64,000 nucleotides of DNA from Christiangramia oceanisediminis (GTDB lineage Bacteria > Bacteroidota > Bacteroidia > Flavobacteriales > Flavobacteriaceae). The stretch is from NCBI RefSeq assembly GCF_022570735.2, contig NZ_JANCNS010000001.1, positions 1,488,001-1,552,000 on the forward strand, read 5' to 3'. Positions 61,515 to 64,000 of this stretch are shown here, piece by piece. Both the position numbers and the translations under genes were made by a program. How positions within the stretch are numbered: the first letter of the stretch is position 1; each line of letters opens with the position of its first letter. The notes below the pieces were generated by a model. The model was given only the letters and a program-made list of their open reading frames with translations, was not told the DNA's origin and ran no database searches.

Positions 61515-61724
61515 ATGTTGAAATTCGTAAAAGGTCCGTTAGAAAGCATAGAAGGGGTAGCGATCTATCCCATTATTTCCCTTCTGATATTCTTCATATT
61601 CTTCACCGCACTTTTCTGGTGGGTGATAACTGCCAAAAAAGATTATATCAAAAATGTGAGCAGTATTCCGCTGGAGTTAGAAGATGAAGAAGTTCCTAAT
61701 CTTTCAAAAACCGACCTGCCATGA
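61515..61724 (+). CDS. ccoQ: CcoQ-like small membrane subunit
   Basis: 69 residues. One helix (AIYPIISLLIFFIFFTALFWWVI), then basic AKKDYIKNVSSIPL and an acidic tail. The size, position between ccoNO and ccoP, and the aromatic helix end fit CcoQ/FixQ, which stabilises the oxidase. Its last codon overlaps the ccoP start (ATGA). Confidence 0.82.
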   Translation: MLKFVKGPLESIEGVAIYPIISLLIFFIFFTALFWWVITAKKDYIKNVSSIPLELEDEEVPNLSKTDLP

Positions 61725-62686
61725 GAAAACTATATTCAGTATTAAGAATTCTTTGCCTAACTGCATTGGCCGTTATAATCGCTGAAACCACCCTGGAAAC
61801 AGGAGATAGCTCAAGTTTTGAAACCTATCCGGTTTTATGGCTCATTCTGGGAATTGCCATAGTCATTGCCATAGCGATTGAGGTATCGGTTGCTGCTCTT
61901 CAGAATACCCTGTATTACAGTATGAAGCCCGAGGCACGACAACGATATGATGAGACTATGGCCGCCAGGGAAGAGAATCGCTTTGCCTGGATTAAGGAGG
62001 CCTATGAAAAAATGCTCGATAAAAAACCTATCGAGAAGGAGGAGGAGATCATCCTTGATCATAATTATGATGGGATCAAAGAGCTTGATAATAACCTGCC
62101 GCCATGGTGGCTATACGGGTTTTATGCTTCTATCATTTTTGCCGGGATCTACCTGGCCAGGTACCACATCTTTGATGGGGCTTCTCAAAAGGAGGAGTAT
62201 CTGGTTGAGGTTGCAGAAGCCAGGGCAGCCGTAGAGGAATATAAGAAAAATGCCCGTGGTCTTATCGATGCCAATACCGTTGAACTATTAACCGGCGTAG
62301 AGGATATCAATGCAGGGAAAGCCATTTTTAGCGGAAACTGTGCTGCATGCCATAAGATCGATGGAGGTGGTGGTATAGGTCCTAACCTTACCGATTCTTA
62401 CTGGATCCTGGGTGGTGGAATAAAGAACGTTTTCAATACCATTTCAGAAGGAGGACGAGCAGGAAAAGGGATGGTTGCCTGGAAAACCGATCTGAAACCA
62501 GGTGAGATCGCACAGGTTGCGAGTTATGTTCTAAGTCTGCATAGTACAACTCCTGCCGACCCAAAGGAGCCTGAAGGTGAATTATGGGTAGACCCGGACG
62601 CCAGGGTTGATGAGGTAGAAGTTACCACTCCCGATTCTACTTCGGTTGAAGTGATGATGGATTACGAGGAGGAAAGCACAAATTAA
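61721..62686 (+). CDS. ccoP: cbb3 oxidase subunit III (CcoP), single-heme form
   Basis: 321 residues. Two N-terminal helices, then the CcoP N-terminal module (LPPWWLYGFYASIIFAGIYL), a hinge, and one cytochrome c domain with Cys207-x2-Cys210-His211 (GNCAACHKIDGGGGIGPNL) and Met in GKGMVAWKTDL. Proteobacterial CcoP has two c hemes; only one CxxCH is present here. An acidic C-terminal tail (DEVEVTTPDS, MMDYEEEST) is extra. It accepts electrons from soluble donors and passes them to the CcoO heme. Confidence 0.93.
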   Translation: MRKLYSVLRILCLTALAVIIAETTLETGDSSSFETYPVLWLILGIAIVIAIAIEVSVAALQNTLYYSMKPEARQRYDETMAAREENRFAWIKEAYEKMLDKKPIEKEEEIILDHNYDGIKELDNNLPPWWLYGFYASIIFAGIYLARYHIFDGASQKEEYLVEVAEARAAVEEYKKNARGLIDANTVELLTGVEDINAGKAIFSGNCAACHKIDGGGGIGPNLTDSYWILGGGIKNVFNTISEGGRAGKGMVAWKTDLKPGEIAQVASYVLSLHSTTPADPKEPEGELWVDPDARVDEVEVTTPDSTSVEVMMDYEEESTN

Positions 62687-62692
62687 GCTGTC

Positions 62693-64000
62693 GTGGAACA
62701 GGAGAAGGAAAGATACAGGGATAGTATAAGCACGGTGACCAGTGATGGAAAGCGCTCCTGGGTATATCCCAAACAGCCTTCCGGGAAGTTGTACCGGTAT
62801 CGTGAATATGTGAGTTATGTTTTGCTAATCTTTCTATTTATTTCACCATTTCTTAAGGTGAATGGAAACCAGTTCCTGATGTTCAACGTGCTGGAGCGCA
62901 GATTCAGCATTTTTGGGGCTACCTTCTGGCCTCAGGATTTTTACCTTTTCGTGATCATCATGCTAATAGGGGTGGTCTTTGTGGTTTTGTTTACAGTTGC
63001 TTTTGGAAGGATCTTCTGTGGATGGATATGCCCACAGACGATCTTTATGGAAATGGTCTTCCGGAAAATAGAATACTGGATCGAAGGTGACCGGGGAAAG
63101 CAGATCAGGCTCGACAAGCAAAAATGGAATGCTGAAAAGATCAGGAAGAAGGGCCTGAAGTGGTTCATCTTTTTTCTGATTTCCTTCTTTATCGCCAATA
63201 TTTTCCTGGCCTACCTTATAAGCAGTGATAAATTGCTGCTCTATGTTCAGGAGGGACCTTCGGCACATTTGGGGACGTTTATCTCTTTATTGATCTTCAC
63301 CGGTGTATTCTATTTTGTATTCGCCTGGTTCAGGGAGCAGGTTTGCGTGATCGCCTGCCCTTACGGCCGGCTACAGGGTGTGCTCCTGGATAATAAATCC
63401 ATCGTGGTCGCTTATGATCATAAGCGAGGTGAAAAGGAAGAGGGGAGAGCTAAATTCAGGAAAAACGAAGACAGGGCGGCAAGTGGGAAAGGCGATTGTA
63501 TAGACTGTTCACAATGTGTGCAGGTATGTCCAACCGGGATCGATATTCGTAACGGAACCCAGCTGGAATGTATCAATTGCACAGCCTGTATAGATGCCTG
63601 TAACCAGATGATGGATGCCGTTGATCTTCCTAGAGGACTTATTCGATATGCCAGCGAAGAGAATATCGAAAAAAAGGCAAGGTTCAGTTTTGGTCCGCGC
63701 TTAAAAGCATATACCGCGGTTCTGAGCATCCTCGTGTTGACCTTGACCGGCATGCTTTTCCTTAGAAATGATGTGGAAGCAAATATCCTGAGGTTACCAG
63801 GGCAGCTGTATGAGCACAAACAGGGAAATATCATCAGTAATGTGTATACCTATAAGCTCATCAATAAGACCACACTGGAATATACTGATGTTGAGTTCAG
63901 GCTGCTTTCTCACCAGGGAGCGATATTTCCGGTAAAAACTAACATACAGGTGCCAGGGAATGGGATGGCAGAAGGAACTTTATTCATTGAGATAGACAGG
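62693..64000 (+). CDS. ccoG: cbb3 oxidase accessory ferredoxin-like protein CcoG (3' end outside window)
   Basis: 436 residues are visible from a GTG start 6 bp after ccoP; a stop lies 9 bp upstream in frame and no earlier start exists. Membrane helices near residues 45-60 (YVSYVLLIFLFISPF) and 85-110, the motif FGRIFCGWICPQTIF, more helices, then AC-PYGRLQGVLLD and two 4Fe-4S sets (CIDCSQCVQVCPTGIDI; CINCTACIDACNQMMD). A fifth helix precedes a beta-sandwich domain cut by the window end. CcoG (RdxA/FixG) reduces Cu(II) for oxidase copper insertion. Confidence 0.93.
   Translation, partial: MEQEKERYRDSISTVTSDGKRSWVYPKQPSGKLYRYREYVSYVLLIFLFISPFLKVNGNQFLMFNVLERRFSIFGATFWPQDFYLFVIIMLIGVVFVVLFTVAFGRIFCGWICPQTIFMEMVFRKIEYWIEGDRGKQIRLDKQKWNAEKIRKKGLKWFIFFLISFFIANIFLAYLISSDKLLLYVQEGPSAHLGTFISLLIFTGVFYFVFAWFREQVCVIACPYGRLQGVLLDNKSIVVAYDHKRGEKEEGRAKFRKNEDRAASGKGDCIDCSQCVQVCPTGIDIRNGTQLECINCTACIDACNQMMDAVDLPRGLIRYASEENIEKKARFSFGPRLKAYTAVLSILVLTLTGMLFLRNDVEANILRLPGQLYEHKQGNIISNVYTYKLINKTTLEYTDVEFRLLSHQGAIFPVKTNIQVPGNGMAEGTLFIEIDR

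Overview
The window looks like a chromosomal segment of a marine-type member of the Flavobacteriaceae (Bacteroidota), of the Gramella/Christiangramia kind. The genus is an inference. The evidence is a gliding/type IX secretion operon (gldKLMN), a type IX sorting tail on a giant surface protein, Bacteroidota -7 promoter elements (TAnnTTTG) with few Shine-Dalgarno sequences, a fused CcoNO oxidase subunit, and moderate GC. I see no rRNA, insertion sequence, prophage or CRISPR array.

Layout. 1-8915: the 3' part of a giant secreted multidomain protein (malectin, kelch, long Ig-like arrays). 8967-15476: exopolysaccharide genes (UDP-glucuronate decarboxylase, glycosyltransferase, initiating sugar-phosphate transferase, Wza, Wzc), closed by a perfect 20-bp inverted-repeat terminator. 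15626-24231: mixed genes: aminopeptidase P, an ArsI/CadI-like dioxygenase facing a Cys-rich sigma factor and a BASS transporter, DsbD, an SDR, small proteins. 24381-32749: topA, an arginase-fold protein that has lost metal ligands, then gldK-gldL-gldM-gldN. 32844-42595: FAD oxidoreductase, DUF983, ABC-F, an RND efflux tripartite set and two small proteins. 42654: initiator tRNA. 43070-46803: envelope proteins, fasciclin lipoprotein, amidohydrolase and a possible 30-residue membrane protein. 46915-64000: MgtC, hemN, deoC-deoD, two universal stress proteins, a PAS histidine kinase, a receiver-CRP fusion regulator and the cbb3 oxidase locus (ccoI, ccoS, ccoNO, ccoQ, ccoP, ccoG), cut by the window end.

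Most notable: the last 16 kb reads as one low-oxygen module. Four promoters (hemN; uspA at 52819; uspA-ccoI at 55804; ccoS-NO-Q-P-G) each carry an FNR/CRP-type dyad TGAT-N4-(A/G)TCA exactly 35 bp (start to start) upstream of a -7 element, which places it near -41. Between them lie a soluble PAS kinase that keeps the positions of FixL's heme His and oxygen-sensing Arg, and a response regulator in which a receiver domain is fused directly to a CRP-family DNA-binding protein. I propose a condensed FixL/FixJ/FixK-like circuit that drives the high-affinity oxidase, anaerobic heme synthesis and Usp proteins.

Limits: all calls come from reading the sequence. Family names rest on recognised motifs, and no database search or structure prediction was run.
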